A stretch of DNA of 64,000 nt, from contig PGYK01000005.1 of the NCBI GenBank assembly GCA_002839605.1, forward strand, positions 124,001 to 188,000. The letters run 5' to 3'. Below the pieces are notes generated by a model. It had not been told where the DNA came from, ran no database searches, and saw only the letters and a program-made list of their open reading frames with translations. Below are positions 44,067-52,630 of the stretch, one piece after another. Made by a program: the position numbers and the translations under genes. The DNA is from Methanomicrobiales archaeon HGW-Methanomicrobiales-3. GTDB taxonomy: Archaea; Halobacteriota; Methanomicrobia; Methanomicrobiales; Methanospirillaceae. The first letter of the stretch is position 1. Each line of letters begins with the position of its first letter.

Positions 44067-44762
44067 TTAGCGGGAGTAAAAGCTTTTATCCAGGTCAGCG
44101 GCATCTGAATACCCGCGCTGCTCCCAGTACCCGCGGTAGGCTGCATTGTCAGAGAGCTCGATCTTCTCGATCCATTTGATCCATTTATATCCCCACTTAT
44201 CCTCAGCCACGAGCTGGAATGGATAGCCACGCTCGACCGGGAGCGTGACGTTGTTCATCCGGTAGGCCATGAGGATATCGTTTTCCATAACGTACGCGAG
44301 CGGGAATGACGTCGTGTATCCGTCACGGGCAGTAAAGATGATCGTAGTAGCACGAGAGTCGGCACCTGCATCCATGACAAGGTCCCTGACCAGCACGCCC
44401 TCCCAGAGGATGGTTGCATCCCACCCCTCCACGCAGTACAGGGTGACCACCTTGGAATACTGCGGAAAGTGTCCGAGAACTTCATCGTAAGTGTAAACCC
44501 GGGGACTCTTCACGAGACCTCCGATCGTGAGCCGGTAATTTGAGATATTGACCTGCTGGGGTCCACGAATAGAGTTTTCGCGAAATGCATTTACCGGGGA
44601 AAGTTTTTCTCCCTCATAGGATCGCACCTCCACTGCTGAAAGAGAGGTTACACCGCCATCCCCGCTGCTGAATACACCGGAGCACCCTGAGATCAGGACA
44701 CATGCTGCAACAAGCAGAACCAGCACTGCGGCAGTGAGATGTATCTCAGCGGACTTTTGCAT
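44067..44762 (-). CDS. Molybdopterin-dependent oxidoreductase lipoprotein (SUOX/YedY fold) (231 aa)
   Basis: A hydrophobic N-terminus with a lipobox (LISGCS) precedes a sulfite-oxidase-like molybdopterin domain. The segment VVTLYCVEGWDATILWEGV contains the conserved Mo-ligating cysteine, and YGYKWIKWIEKIEL matches the family end. Lipid anchoring outside the cell implies an electron partner in the membrane, plausibly the adjacent DUF4405 protein. The substrate is unknown. Confidence 0.86.
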   Translation of the reverse strand: MQKSAEIHLTAAVLVLLVAACVLISGCSGVFSSGDGGVTSLSAVEVRSYEGEKLSPVNAFRENSIRGPQQVNISNYRLTIGGLVKSPRVYTYDEVLGHFPQYSKVVTLYCVEGWDATILWEGVLVRDLVMDAGADSRATTIIFTARDGYTTSFPLAYVMENDILMAYRMNNVTLPVERGYPFQLVAEDKWGYKWIKWIEKIELSDNAAYRGYWEQRGYSDAADLDKSFYSR

Positions 44763-44834
44763 ATGAGATGAAATATTGGTGAAACACGATAAACTCATGC
44801 ATCGTGGCAGAGCAATTAAAAAACGGCGTATTGC

Positions 44835-45650
44835 TCAGTATCCTGTCAGGTAAAAATACCCGCTTTCGTTACGGACATTCACGGGAACCCTGAAGAGATC
44901 TGTAATTTCATTCGCGGTCAGGACATCTTCCTTCTTCCCGTCGCGGATGAACCTGCCATCCTTCATCAGGATCACGCGGGAGATCTCCGGAATGATATCA
45001 TGGATATTGTGGGTTACAAGGATGATTCCGGTGCCGGACTGTGCGACTTTCCTGAGCAGCTGCCGGAACGCGTGGAGGGCATGCAGGTCGAGGCTGTTGG
45101 TCGGTTCATCAAGAATGAGCGTTTTCGGGTCATGCACCAGTGCCCTGCCGATGAGCAGGCGCCGGGACTCCCCGCTGGAGAGTTCCGTCATGGGCCGGTC
45201 AGCGAGGTGTTCAATCTCCAGAAAGGAGAGGATCTCATCCGCCTTCCGGTACATAGCCGGTGTTATCGTCTGGTTAAAGAGGCCGATACTGGAAAAGAAA
45301 CCCGAGAGGATAACTTCGCGACCGGTGATGTCACGGGTGAAGGCGAACTGGAGATCGTTAGAAACGACACCAAACGTTGAGCGGAGGGCAAAAACATCCC
45401 ATATATCCTTACCCTTGATGCGGAAGATGAGACCTTTGGCGTTTGGATCCGGATAGAGTTCGCGGAGGACAGTTTTGATAAACGAGGACTTCCCGGCTCC
45501 GTTAGGCCCGAGAATGGCAATATGTTCCCCTTCAGTAATGGTAACCGAGAGTGAAGATAAGGCTTTCTTCGTCCCGATGTAAACGTCAAGATTGGAAAAT
45601 TCCAACAGCGGCATTGGCGGTTTTTTCCGGCTGTGGGATGAAGGGGTCAT
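44835..45650 (-). CDS. ABC transporter-type ATPase without permease (271 aa)
   Basis: Walker A GPNGAGKSSF (about residue 48), signature LSSGESRRLLIGRAL, Walker B LILDEPTNSLDLHAL and the H-loop VTHN are present. It most resembles ATPases of the ModF/iron-complex (FecE-like) group. No permease or binding protein lies near; the start overlaps the stop of the MBL/ATPase-like gene (ATGA), so it is co-transcribed with the STAS-containing signalling operon. Its role is unknown. Confidence 0.88.
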   Translation of the reverse strand: MTPSSHSRKKPPMPLLEFSNLDVYIGTKKALSSLSVTITEGEHIAILGPNGAGKSSFIKTVLRELYPDPNAKGLIFRIKGKDIWDVFALRSTFGVVSNDLQFAFTRDITGREVILSGFFSSIGLFNQTITPAMYRKADEILSFLEIEHLADRPMTELSSGESRRLLIGRALVHDPKTLILDEPTNSLDLHALHAFRQLLRKVAQSGTGIILVTHNIHDIIPEISRVILMKDGRFIRDGKKEDVLTANEITDLFRVPVNVRNESGYFYLTGY

Positions 45651-47389
45651 AGGATTGCCGGAACCGAGATTTCAAACATCTGTATACCGCCATCACTTTG
45701 GATCACAAGACTGCCACCAGCCCTCTGTGCAAGACCCTTCAGGAACCGTGCGGTCCGGGGCTCATACGAAACGCCACCCTGGGGGATATCGCCACTGAAT
45801 GTGAGAGTGATCTTCTCCTCCCGGTTCATCAGTTCGATCCGGATCTGCCCGGTCATGGTCCCCACGAGATCCTCAACAATATATGTCAGGAGGTCAGTGA
45901 GACGATCGCGGTCGACCAGAGCATTGAACTCCGAATTTTCCGCGTGAAACACAACCTCTACATCCTCAAGGATTGGACGGGTGCCGATCCGCGAAAGCAG
46001 GATCTGGGCAAATGCCTCCTCGTCATCACCGCTCGAGAGGAGGTCCTCATCCGAGCAGGCCGGAACCGCAAGACCGGTCACCAGCGCTTCGATAAGAGAT
46101 CTTATCTCGCAGACCGCGATCTCGCACGGGGGGGTGAACCCCCGCAGCGTTGTGGTGTAATCCGAGAGCAGGCGGCTCGCCCGCAGGGCAAGGTCCGGGT
46201 CGATGATACGGGCAAGATCATCCTGTGCAAATGACCGCTGAAGTTTTGCAATTACCTGCCCGGCTTTGAGTGCCAGGTGCATGGAAACCGCATCACCGCG
46301 CTGGTGGTGCTCCCCCGCAAAATCCCGGAATGCAAGGAGAAGTTCATCAACCACATCTTCCCGCATCAGGGAGGTGGTTTTTTCCGCCAGGTCCGATTCG
46401 CCCAGTTCATCCATAACATAGGAGACATAGAACAAGCGTCCGGCCATCACCGTGAAGAGCTCATTGACCTGCTCCATACTGTCCTCTGCAAATTCTGCAG
46501 CCCATGCAGCCCTCTCGCTGTTGAGTTCAGCAATGTCATCCAGCGCAAGGGCTTCCTTTTTTACTGCTGCAACCATCCGTATCGCATCCGGTGCAGTAAT
46601 CACCCGGCCATGACCGGGACAGACCCTCGTAATGCCCCCGTGGGAAAGGAGGGATCCAATACCGGTCAGGGAACGGACCAGATTTTCCTGGGACCACCCG
46701 GTTAAACCGGCAATCCCGGGGCTTGCAGCAAAGAGGAGATCCCCGCAGAAGAGATGCGAACCCATGCGGATGCAGATACTGTCAGGGCTGTGACCGGGGG
46801 TGTGATAAACCTCGAGTTCCGGGCCGGGACCGAACCGGATTGTCTCCCGGTCCATAGTTACAGGGGCATCACCCAGCGTATCGCGCGTGATGGTGATCTC
46901 TGCGCCATTGGGAAACGCGAGATGGCCGGGAATTCCCTGGCAGGAGGATCGATTGCGGGTCAGGAGCGGAAGCGCGATGTTCATCGGGGTTACAGGAGTG
47001 TTCAAAAGGGTACCCTGCGTTATCCCTCCGTCACCCTGTTCAAGCGCAACTGCTCCGGCTTCCTGCACTGCAAAGATAACGGCTTTGGCATAGGCAAAGG
47101 CCGGGACGGACTGGACCCCGATAAAGTGGTCAATGTGGGCATGGGTCAGGAAGACAAAGACCGGGCGATCCTTCTCTTCACGGCAGGTTTGGATGATTTT
47201 TGAGAAAGCTTCAACCTGATCGGCGATTCCGCCGGGATCGAGGAGGATGAGAGCATCCGCTGTAGCGATAAGATAGGAATTGGAGGAGATGGTATCGATC
47301 TTCCGGATCAGCGGGTAGATTACAGCCCCGTCAGCCCCCGGTATCGGTTGCCACACTAAGGAGGCGAGCTGGTCGTCACCAGCCGGCAA
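45647..47389 (-). CDS. Metallo-beta-lactamase domain fused to a degenerate histidine-kinase-like ATPase (580 aa)
   Basis: Residues about 15-275 are an MBL hydrolase domain: THAHIDHFIG (zinc ligands), HTPGHSPDSICI, LFCGDLLFA and PGHGRVI. The C-terminal 300 residues are largely helical and end in a domain resembling a kinase ATPase fold (FNALVDRDRLTDLLTYIVEDLV, FSGDIPQGGVS, KGLAQRAGGSL), but the N-box asparagine and G-box are missing, so ATP binding is doubtful. The start codon is uncertain; I chose a TTG preceded by GAGG, while a TTG at 47419 would also be possible. It overlaps the STAS gene before it and the ABC gene after it. Confidence 0.78.
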   Translation of the reverse strand: MPAGDDQLASLVWQPIPGADGAVIYPLIRKIDTISSNSYLIATADALILLDPGGIADQVEAFSKIIQTCREEKDRPVFVFLTHAHIDHFIGVQSVPAFAYAKAVIFAVQEAGAVALEQGDGGITQGTLLNTPVTPMNIALPLLTRNRSSCQGIPGHLAFPNGAEITITRDTLGDAPVTMDRETIRFGPGPELEVYHTPGHSPDSICIRMGSHLFCGDLLFAASPGIAGLTGWSQENLVRSLTGIGSLLSHGGITRVCPGHGRVITAPDAIRMVAAVKKEALALDDIAELNSERAAWAAEFAEDSMEQVNELFTVMAGRLFYVSYVMDELGESDLAEKTTSLMREDVVDELLLAFRDFAGEHHQRGDAVSMHLALKAGQVIAKLQRSFAQDDLARIIDPDLALRASRLLSDYTTTLRGFTPPCEIAVCEIRSLIEALVTGLAVPACSDEDLLSSGDDEEAFAQILLSRIGTRPILEDVEVVFHAENSEFNALVDRDRLTDLLTYIVEDLVGTMTGQIRIELMNREEKITLTFSGDIPQGGVSYEPRTARFLKGLAQRAGGSLVIQSDGGIQMFEISVPAIL

Positions 47390-47708
47390 GCGCCTCGCCC
47401 TCAGAGGGATAAATTGCAAAGATGGAGGTGAACCCGGCGAGCTTAAGGATCTTTAAGACCTCGGGTGCAAGGCAGCACAACCCGAATTTATCTCCCGGGT
47501 TTTTTAATTTCTTTGCGGTTGCAAGCAGCACCCGGAGGCCACCGCTGCTGATGTACGTCACACCGGCAAAATTTAACAGGATTTGCCGTTTCTGGTCATC
47601 GATCTGCCGGTTGATTGCCTGTTCAAGTTCCGGTGCGGTTGATGTGTCGACCCTGCCAGTAACAGACAGGACAATTTTTCCTTCGCGGTCAGCGGTTGTG
47701 ATATCCAA
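47376..47708 (-). CDS. STAS-domain anti-anti-sigma-factor-like protein (110 aa)
   Basis: A complete single STAS domain: VLSVTGRVDTSTAPELEQAI, ILLNFAGVTYISSGGLRVLL and AIYPSEGEAL. The SSGG segment holds the serine that RsbW-type kinases phosphorylate in bacterial SpoIIAA/RsbV. It is the first gene of a minus-strand operon with the MBL and ABC genes. Archaea have no sigma factors, so its partner must be another protein, perhaps the kinase at 49722. Confidence 0.88.
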   Translation of the reverse strand: MDITTADREGKIVLSVTGRVDTSTAPELEQAINRQIDDQKRQILLNFAGVTYISSGGLRVLLATAKKLKNPGDKFGLCCLAPEVLKILKLAGFTSIFAIYPSEGEALAGW

Positions 47709-47940
47709 GGTATTCCCCCACCGGTAACGTAATGCCGGAAACTTCTTCTTTATTGTCAGTATTTTTTAAAAGATAATCCTATCCCTCATCTGGCAGGCAT
47801 TCCCCGGTATTCCCAGCAGGGGAACCGACATTGGGGGGCATGAAGACACCTCTCCCGCGAGACTCTATTGCGGGGATTGAGCGCTATATGTCCAAAGCTG
47901 GTGAGGAAAATCCTTAACCATTCAGCACCCGTGTTAACGT
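47709..47940. other. Divergent intergenic region
   Basis: 232 bp between the STAS operon and the KTSC gene. Two possible TATA boxes (TTTTTTAAAAG near 47762 and AACC-TTAAC-like sequence near 47910) and short imperfect hairpins (ACCCCG/CGGGG-type) are visible. No gene. Confidence 0.4.
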
Positions 47941-48168
47941 ATGGTGGTACTTCTGGAACGATTGCCCGTTACATCCCGGATCCTGCGCTCTGTAGGATAT
48001 GATGAGGAAAAAAAGATCATGGAGATCGAGTTTACTTCAGGACTTGTGTACCAGTTCCTGGTGGTTCCTCCCAAAACATATGCAGATCTTATGCATTCGC
48101 CAGAGATTGGCAAATATTTCTCCGAGAAGATCCGGCCAAAATTCCAGACAAAACAGGTATTTTCCTGA
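47941..48168 (+). CDS. KTSC-domain protein (75 aa)
   Basis: The whole protein is one KTSC domain: RILRSVGYDEEKKIMEIEFT, then YQFLVVPPKTYADLM and the FSEKIRPKF end. The domain occurs alone or linked to replication and nucleic-acid proteins and is thought to bind lysyl-tRNA synthetase C-terminal partners; function here is unknown. The start is the only ATG near the end of a plausible promoter. It is short but well defined. Confidence 0.8.
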   Translation: MVVLLERLPVTSRILRSVGYDEEKKIMEIEFTSGLVYQFLVVPPKTYADLMHSPEIGKYFSEKIRPKFQTKQVFS

Positions 48169-48244
48169 TTCCCTCAAAAGGTGCGGGTTGCAATCGAAAA
48201 GAGAAAACGAGGAACATTTATTTTGTTGTTCTCTTCCTCATTTC

Positions 48245-48266
48245 CGCAATAATTGCGAGTTTTTTT
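48245..48266 (+). terminator. Hairpin and T-run after the KTSC gene
   Basis: The 13-base palindrome CGCAATAATTGCG (48245-48257) is followed within two bases by seven T residues, an intrinsic-type terminator on the plus strand between the KTSC gene and the phosphatase gene. Confidence 0.5.
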
Positions 48267-48336
48267 CCAACAGATCTCTCAACCTGACCCTTTATGAGTA
48301 AATGTGTGTAAATTCTATAATACCGGAATCCTGACT

Positions 48337-49719
48337 ATGGACACCTCGATCCTTTCTTCCCTGCTGGTCCTCCTGCAACTCATCTGTGTGATAATCGTTG
48401 TCGCCTATCTCCTCACGAGGAGCCGGATCTTCCCGGAGATCCTTGACGGTCATCCCACGTTCAAGACCCAAGTCATCCTGATTCTGCTTTTTGGCGCCCT
48501 ATCAATCTACGGTACCCTGAGCGGTATCGATTTTTTAGGAGCGCGCATTAATGTCCGCGATCTGGGCCCCATGCTCGCCGGGCTCCTCGCCGGACCCTGG
48601 GTTGGACTTGGAGCGGGCCTTATCGGGGCAGCCCACCGGCTGACTCTTGGCGGGTTTACCGTTTACTCCTGCTCGATTGCAACGGTTTTTGCCGGGCTCT
48701 TTGGCGGGCTTATCTGGCTCCACCAGAAACGAAAATTTGCCGGCACAACCATCGCGGTGCTCTTTGCGATCCTCATGGAAGGGTTCCACATGGCACTCAC
48801 CCTTGCCGTCTGCCAGCCACTCGATCAGGCAATCGCTGTCGTATCCATGGTATCCCTCCCGATGATTCTTGCAAATGCTGCAGGGATGTTCGTCTTCGCA
48901 TCCATGGTGGAGAATATCCAGAATGAGCGCAAGATGCAGGCTGAGCGCGACACGCTGATGCGGGAGATCGAACGCAAGAATACCGAACTTGCCATCGCTG
49001 CCGAGATCCAGCAGAGTTTCCTCCCGGATACGATTGCCCAGATCGAAGGATACGAGATTGTGGGAAAAAGTGTCATGGCAAAAGAGGTTGGCGGGGACTT
49101 TTTCGATGTTATCCCGCTCGAAGTCCTCCCGCTGGGAAAAGACCAGATCGGGATCATGATCGCGGATGTCTCCGGCAAGGGAATTCCAGCCGCGTTGTTC
49201 ATGGCACTCTCCCGTATCGTGGTCCGGGTTAATGCAACCTGGTACGGGAGACGGCCCGCTGCCGCCATCCGGGATGCCAATACCATCATCTCAAACGACT
49301 CGAAATCCGGTATGTTCGTAACCCTCTTTTACGGATACCTCGATTCCGGGAGCCGGACACTCACGTACGTCAATGCCGGTCACAATCCTCCTATCCACTA
49401 CCGGGCCTTAGATGGCACCCTCGCCGAGCTTGCTGCAACCGGTATCGCGATGGGGGTTCTCGACAATGCCGAATATACGCAGGAGACCGTGCAGCTTAAT
49501 CAGGGAGATATCTTAATCCTGTATACGGACGGAATTACCGAAGCAGAGAATGCAAAGCAGGAGATGTTCGATCTCGAACGGCTGGAGAAGGTGATCCTCG
49601 CGTCACACAACCTTCCGGCAAAAGAGATGAGCACCGAAATCCTCAACGCAGTCCGTGAATTTTGCGGCGAGTATCCGCAATCAGATGACATCACCCTCAT
49701 GATTATCCGGAGCCTGTAA
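48337..49719 (+). CDS. Membrane SpoIIE-type PP2C phosphatase with LytS-like sensor (460 aa)
   Basis: The first 200 residues hold six hydrophobic helices of the 5TMR_LYT sensor type (ARINVRDLGPMLAGLLAGPWVGLGAGLI). A coiled linker leads to the PP2C/SpoIIE domain with the metal-binding aspartates VGGDFFDV, DVSGKGIPAALFMAL, NAGHNPPI, LYTDGITEAEN and DDITLMII. It should dephosphorylate a phosphorylated STAS protein in response to a membrane signal. It directly precedes an RsbW-like kinase gene, with which it forms an operon. Confidence 0.92.
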   Translation: MDTSILSSLLVLLQLICVIIVVAYLLTRSRIFPEILDGHPTFKTQVILILLFGALSIYGTLSGIDFLGARINVRDLGPMLAGLLAGPWVGLGAGLIGAAHRLTLGGFTVYSCSIATVFAGLFGGLIWLHQKRKFAGTTIAVLFAILMEGFHMALTLAVCQPLDQAIAVVSMVSLPMILANAAGMFVFASMVENIQNERKMQAERDTLMREIERKNTELAIAAEIQQSFLPDTIAQIEGYEIVGKSVMAKEVGGDFFDVIPLEVLPLGKDQIGIMIADVSGKGIPAALFMALSRIVVRVNATWYGRRPAAAIRDANTIISNDSKSGMFVTLFYGYLDSGSRTLTYVNAGHNPPIHYRALDGTLAELAATGIAMGVLDNAEYTQETVQLNQGDILILYTDGITEAENAKQEMFDLERLEKVILASHNLPAKEMSTEILNAVREFCGEYPQSDDITLMIIRSL

Positions 49720-49721
49720 CC

Positions 49722-50138
49722 ATGGATCCCCCCGTTACCCTGAAAATAAGTTCAGATATCGCAGAGATCCCGGAGGTTTCTGCAAGGCTGGAAGAGCTGA
49801 TGGAGGCTTACGGGTTTGCCCCGGAAGCTATCCTCGATACCCAGCTTGCAGTCGAGGAGGCAATCACCAACATCATCGTTCACGGGTATAAAAGGCCGGA
49901 TGGTGAGATCCAGATTACGTGCTCACGGGTGAGTGACGCAATTGAGATCCGGATTGCGGATTCTGCACCACCTTTCGATCCCCTGTCACTTCCCGAACCG
50001 GACCTTTCCAGCACGGTGAGTGAACGGCGGATCGGAGGGCTGGGAATATACCTCATCCGCCGGGTGATGGACGGGTTCTTTTACCGGTATGAAGACGGGA
50101 AAAATATTCTCACCCTCATTAAAAAAAAGGCTGATTGA
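49722..50138 (+). CDS. RsbW-like anti-sigma/serine kinase (138 aa)
   Basis: A stand-alone HATPase_c domain: the N-box AVEEAITNIIVHGYKRPD, the DSAPPFDP motif and the G2-like ERRIGGLGIYLIRRVMD. In bacteria such proteins phosphorylate STAS partners and bind sigma factors. The start is two bases after the phosphatase stop, so they are co-expressed. Its archaeal target is unknown. Confidence 0.92.
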   Translation: MDPPVTLKISSDIAEIPEVSARLEELMEAYGFAPEAILDTQLAVEEAITNIIVHGYKRPDGEIQITCSRVSDAIEIRIADSAPPFDPLSLPEPDLSSTVSERRIGGLGIYLIRRVMDGFFYRYEDGKNILTLIKKKAD

Positions 50139-50145
50139 ATAAGAA

Positions 50146-51450
50146 CTACTCTTTTGTGATCGTCTGGATATAGGCAATGCCGATCTTGGCCTTCCTGAGC
50201 CGGGTGGAGTCAAGGAGATGGCGCATATCAGCAAATTCGCCCTCGCTGACGATCTTCTTCACCTGCGTGTTGAGGTCGAGCGATGGATCGTATGGGATAT
50301 TCTTAAACACCACCCCGTGGTTGTGGAGGTACATCTCTTTCCCGGCTCCCTTGTTTAACGGGTTTGCGTAATAGATAGAGGCAAGATTCTCTTCGCTGAA
50401 ACCGGAGAGGTCGTGGGTGAGATCGATCCCGATACCGAAACTGACCAGCGTGTCGCCCTTGTAGGAAGATGCGGTATCAGCTGCAACCCATTCATGGAGG
50501 TGAGTGGGGGCCATGATCGATTGCCCGTCCGCGGGTGTGGAACCGGCCACCGGTGCTTTTTTAAGACCTGAACTGGAAAGGCTGTCAAGGACCCCCCAGA
50601 TGGTGATCGCAACCACGCCGCGGTACGTCTTCACCCGCTCTTTTGCCGAGGAGAAGATTGTCCGGTAGATATCAGCGATGGAAACCCCGTTTGCATTCTC
50701 GGTATCGAGCGTGAAGTACTCGTTGAAGGGGCCGTCCAGGGTAATATTGTAACCCGTGTAGACCGGGACATCCCCCCCAGTGTCCAGGGGAGTGAGGAAG
50801 TCGGGGGTATTGTTGCCGTCAGTGGGCAGCCAGACCATCGAGCCGTGCAGCGTAATCATCTCACCAAGGAGCGGGAGCGCATCCTCAACATCCGCACCAA
50901 GCGCCCCAAGACCGAGCGAATAGTTCACTTCCGAGAACTTCTTGGTCTTAACGTCCGATTCGGTGATGGTTGCATAGAGCACTTTTTTTAAGTCCCCAAG
51001 AACCCGGAGGGCCGGGGGTGTGGTCATCCAGCCCGGCTCGATCGTCAGGTTCACGCCTTCCGCTGCAATCTTTTTGTAGAATATCTCGTTGAAGAGCGAC
51101 GGGTTTTTGCGCTTCAGTACAATATCACGAACCGCCTCTTCGGTTGTCGGGAAGATGTCAAAGACCGTGGTGAACCCGGCCATGTCGAGGACTTTTAAGG
51201 GGTACTCCCCGACATTGCTCAGGGCAAGACGCCCGTTTCTCCGCTTCATCTCACGCTTTAATCCATTGAATGTCCTGATGCCCCCGCTGCTCAGGTACGG
51301 TGAGCCTGCAAGGTCCACAACCAGTTCCCGATCATCGTCATGAAGGGCTTCCCGGGCCCAGGAGTCGAGCTGCTGTGCCCCGAATGCATCGAGACGGCCT
51401 GTTACAAAAAAGATAAGGACGCCGTCCTTCCTCTCGCTTCGTGCTTCCAT
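50146..51450 (-). CDS. STAS domain fused to a large unknown domain (434 aa)
   Basis: The first 110 residues form a STAS domain (VTGRLDAFGAQQLDSWAREAL, LVVDLAGSPYLSSGGIRTF, VFDIFPTTEEAVRDIV). The remaining about 310 residues are a conserved-looking alpha/beta domain with several histidines (MAPTHLHEWVAADTA, MYLHNHGVVFKN) and repeated GxG turns, not recognised as a known enzyme. The gene ends eight bases after the convergent kinase gene. The C-terminal part could be the sensor or output of the STAS switch. Confidence 0.78.
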   Translation of the reverse strand: MEARSERKDGVLIFFVTGRLDAFGAQQLDSWAREALHDDDRELVVDLAGSPYLSSGGIRTFNGLKREMKRRNGRLALSNVGEYPLKVLDMAGFTTVFDIFPTTEEAVRDIVLKRKNPSLFNEIFYKKIAAEGVNLTIEPGWMTTPPALRVLGDLKKVLYATITESDVKTKKFSEVNYSLGLGALGADVEDALPLLGEMITLHGSMVWLPTDGNNTPDFLTPLDTGGDVPVYTGYNITLDGPFNEYFTLDTENANGVSIADIYRTIFSSAKERVKTYRGVVAITIWGVLDSLSSSGLKKAPVAGSTPADGQSIMAPTHLHEWVAADTASSYKGDTLVSFGIGIDLTHDLSGFSEENLASIYYANPLNKGAGKEMYLHNHGVVFKNIPYDPSLDLNTQVKKIVSEGEFADMRHLLDSTRLRKAKIGIAYIQTITKE

Positions 51451-51745
51451 AGAATTTCTGCTCCGGATGATGGTTTATTCCCGGTGGCTTTTAAGGTTGG
51501 GGTATTGTTCCTGTGGCAAGGGACTGCTCGCTTTATGGCGCGAACGTTATCCTCTGCCGGCGAAAGGATTTGCCTGTATTACAAGGGGGCATGCAGCCCA
51601 CATTTACTCACGGTATCCGCGCGAAGCGAAGAAGTCCGGCACGGAAATGACTACAATCGGCTTTTGAAGAGTGCGAAAACACAGGCTCTGGCGAGGGTAG
51701 CAGCTCATGTAAAAGTCGCGTCTCCGCTATTGCCGCTGTCAGGAG
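51451..51745. other. Non-coding stretch of 295 bp
   Basis: Region upstream of the STAS-fusion gene on the minus strand, without a supported gene on either strand. A TATA-like sequence for the minus gene may lie near 51480. Nothing else is clear. Confidence 0.4.
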
Positions 51746-51868
51746 TCAGAGGAAAACTGCCTGGAACAGGAAGTACACGTTCAGGTAGAGCGAGAAGACC
51801 AAAATGATCGCCCCGAGCATGAACAGCAGCATGTAGGTGTTCTCATCATCAACTGCCGGATTGTCCAT
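51746..51868 (-). CDS. 40-residue single-helix membrane protein
   Basis: The product has an acidic N-terminus (MDNPAVDDEN) and one long hydrophobic helix (MLLFMLGAIILVFSLYLNVYF) reaching almost to the end. There is no ribosome binding site; a GTATTAAG TATA-like box lies about 30 bases before the ATG, so a leaderless message is plausible. It is short, but charge and helix distribution look real. Confidence 0.5.
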   Translation of the reverse strand: MDNPAVDDENTYMLLFMLGAIILVFSLYLNVYFLFQAVFL

Positions 51869-51945
51869 GGACGAGTGATTTCTTCCTGAACGCTTAATAC
51901 CATCGATCCATTTTTTGTGGATGAGCGATTCAGGGAAGTATCTGG

Positions 51946-52461
51946 TTATGTGGCGGGGATGAATACCAGCAGTTCCCTGCCGTCTTTTCCATACATCTTC
52001 AGGCTGGTTTCCGACACGCGAAATTCGGTGCTGTTCGTGAGATCCACCAGGTATGCTGATTCCTGATCCATGACACCCGGGGGAGAGCAGAGCAGGTCTG
52101 CGAGCACGAGATTTGAGATGGCAATGCCGTACCCCTTTGTCGTGTAGTTGACCGCGTAATAGCCACAACCCGACCTGCCGGCAGCGATACCGTTCTGCTG
52201 GAACCGGATCGAGACCATGGCATTGGGGAGGGCGGGAACCATGACACCGGTTCCGTCATCATACGACCGGAGCTCCCATTGCTGCTGGGTTATAACGGTA
52301 CCGGCCGATGCCCGCATGTCGGGGATATTTACAAAGATCACCAAAAAGAGCAGGGCTCCCAGCAGGGCGATGGCAACCCAGAGCATCGGGCCGTGCTGAT
52401 CCGGCGGACCATCTGGTCGGTCTTCACCCTCACCAGCCCCGGAAGATTCTTCTTCATCCAT
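51946..52461 (-). CDS. Membrane-anchored META-domain protein (171 aa)
   Basis: The acidic N-terminal 25 residues are cytoplasmic and a single helix (WVAIALLGALLFLVIFVNI) is followed by an extracytoplasmic META/HslJ-like domain (WELRSYDDGTG, VSIRFQQNGIAAGRSGCGYYAVNYTT, LLCSPPGVMDQESAYL, LKMYGKDGRELLVF). Similar domains occur in bacterial heat-stress and resistance lipoproteins. No operon partner is clear. Confidence 0.75.
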   Translation of the reverse strand: MDEEESSGAGEGEDRPDGPPDQHGPMLWVAIALLGALLFLVIFVNIPDMRASAGTVITQQQWELRSYDDGTGVMVPALPNAMVSIRFQQNGIAAGRSGCGYYAVNYTTKGYGIAISNLVLADLLCSPPGVMDQESAYLVDLTNSTEFRVSETSLKMYGKDGRELLVFIPAT

Positions 52462-52630
52462 CCGGTTATCAGGGCAGCATGGGGACCGATAACCCTTTCG
52501 GTTCGTTTTTCCCCACGGTCCCCTGAAGACTATCAGGTTTGGTACGTAGAAAGAAATTCCGGATTGAGATGGGGGGATTTATCTAAAAAAGACAGGCACA
52601 CGCGTAACGTCTACGGCAAAAAATGAGATT

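Noticed and set aside
51340-51807. Plus-strand open frame overlapping the STAS-fusion start and the 40-residue membrane gene
   Set aside because: It overlaps two better candidates on the other strand and has no ribosome binding site or recognisable domain.
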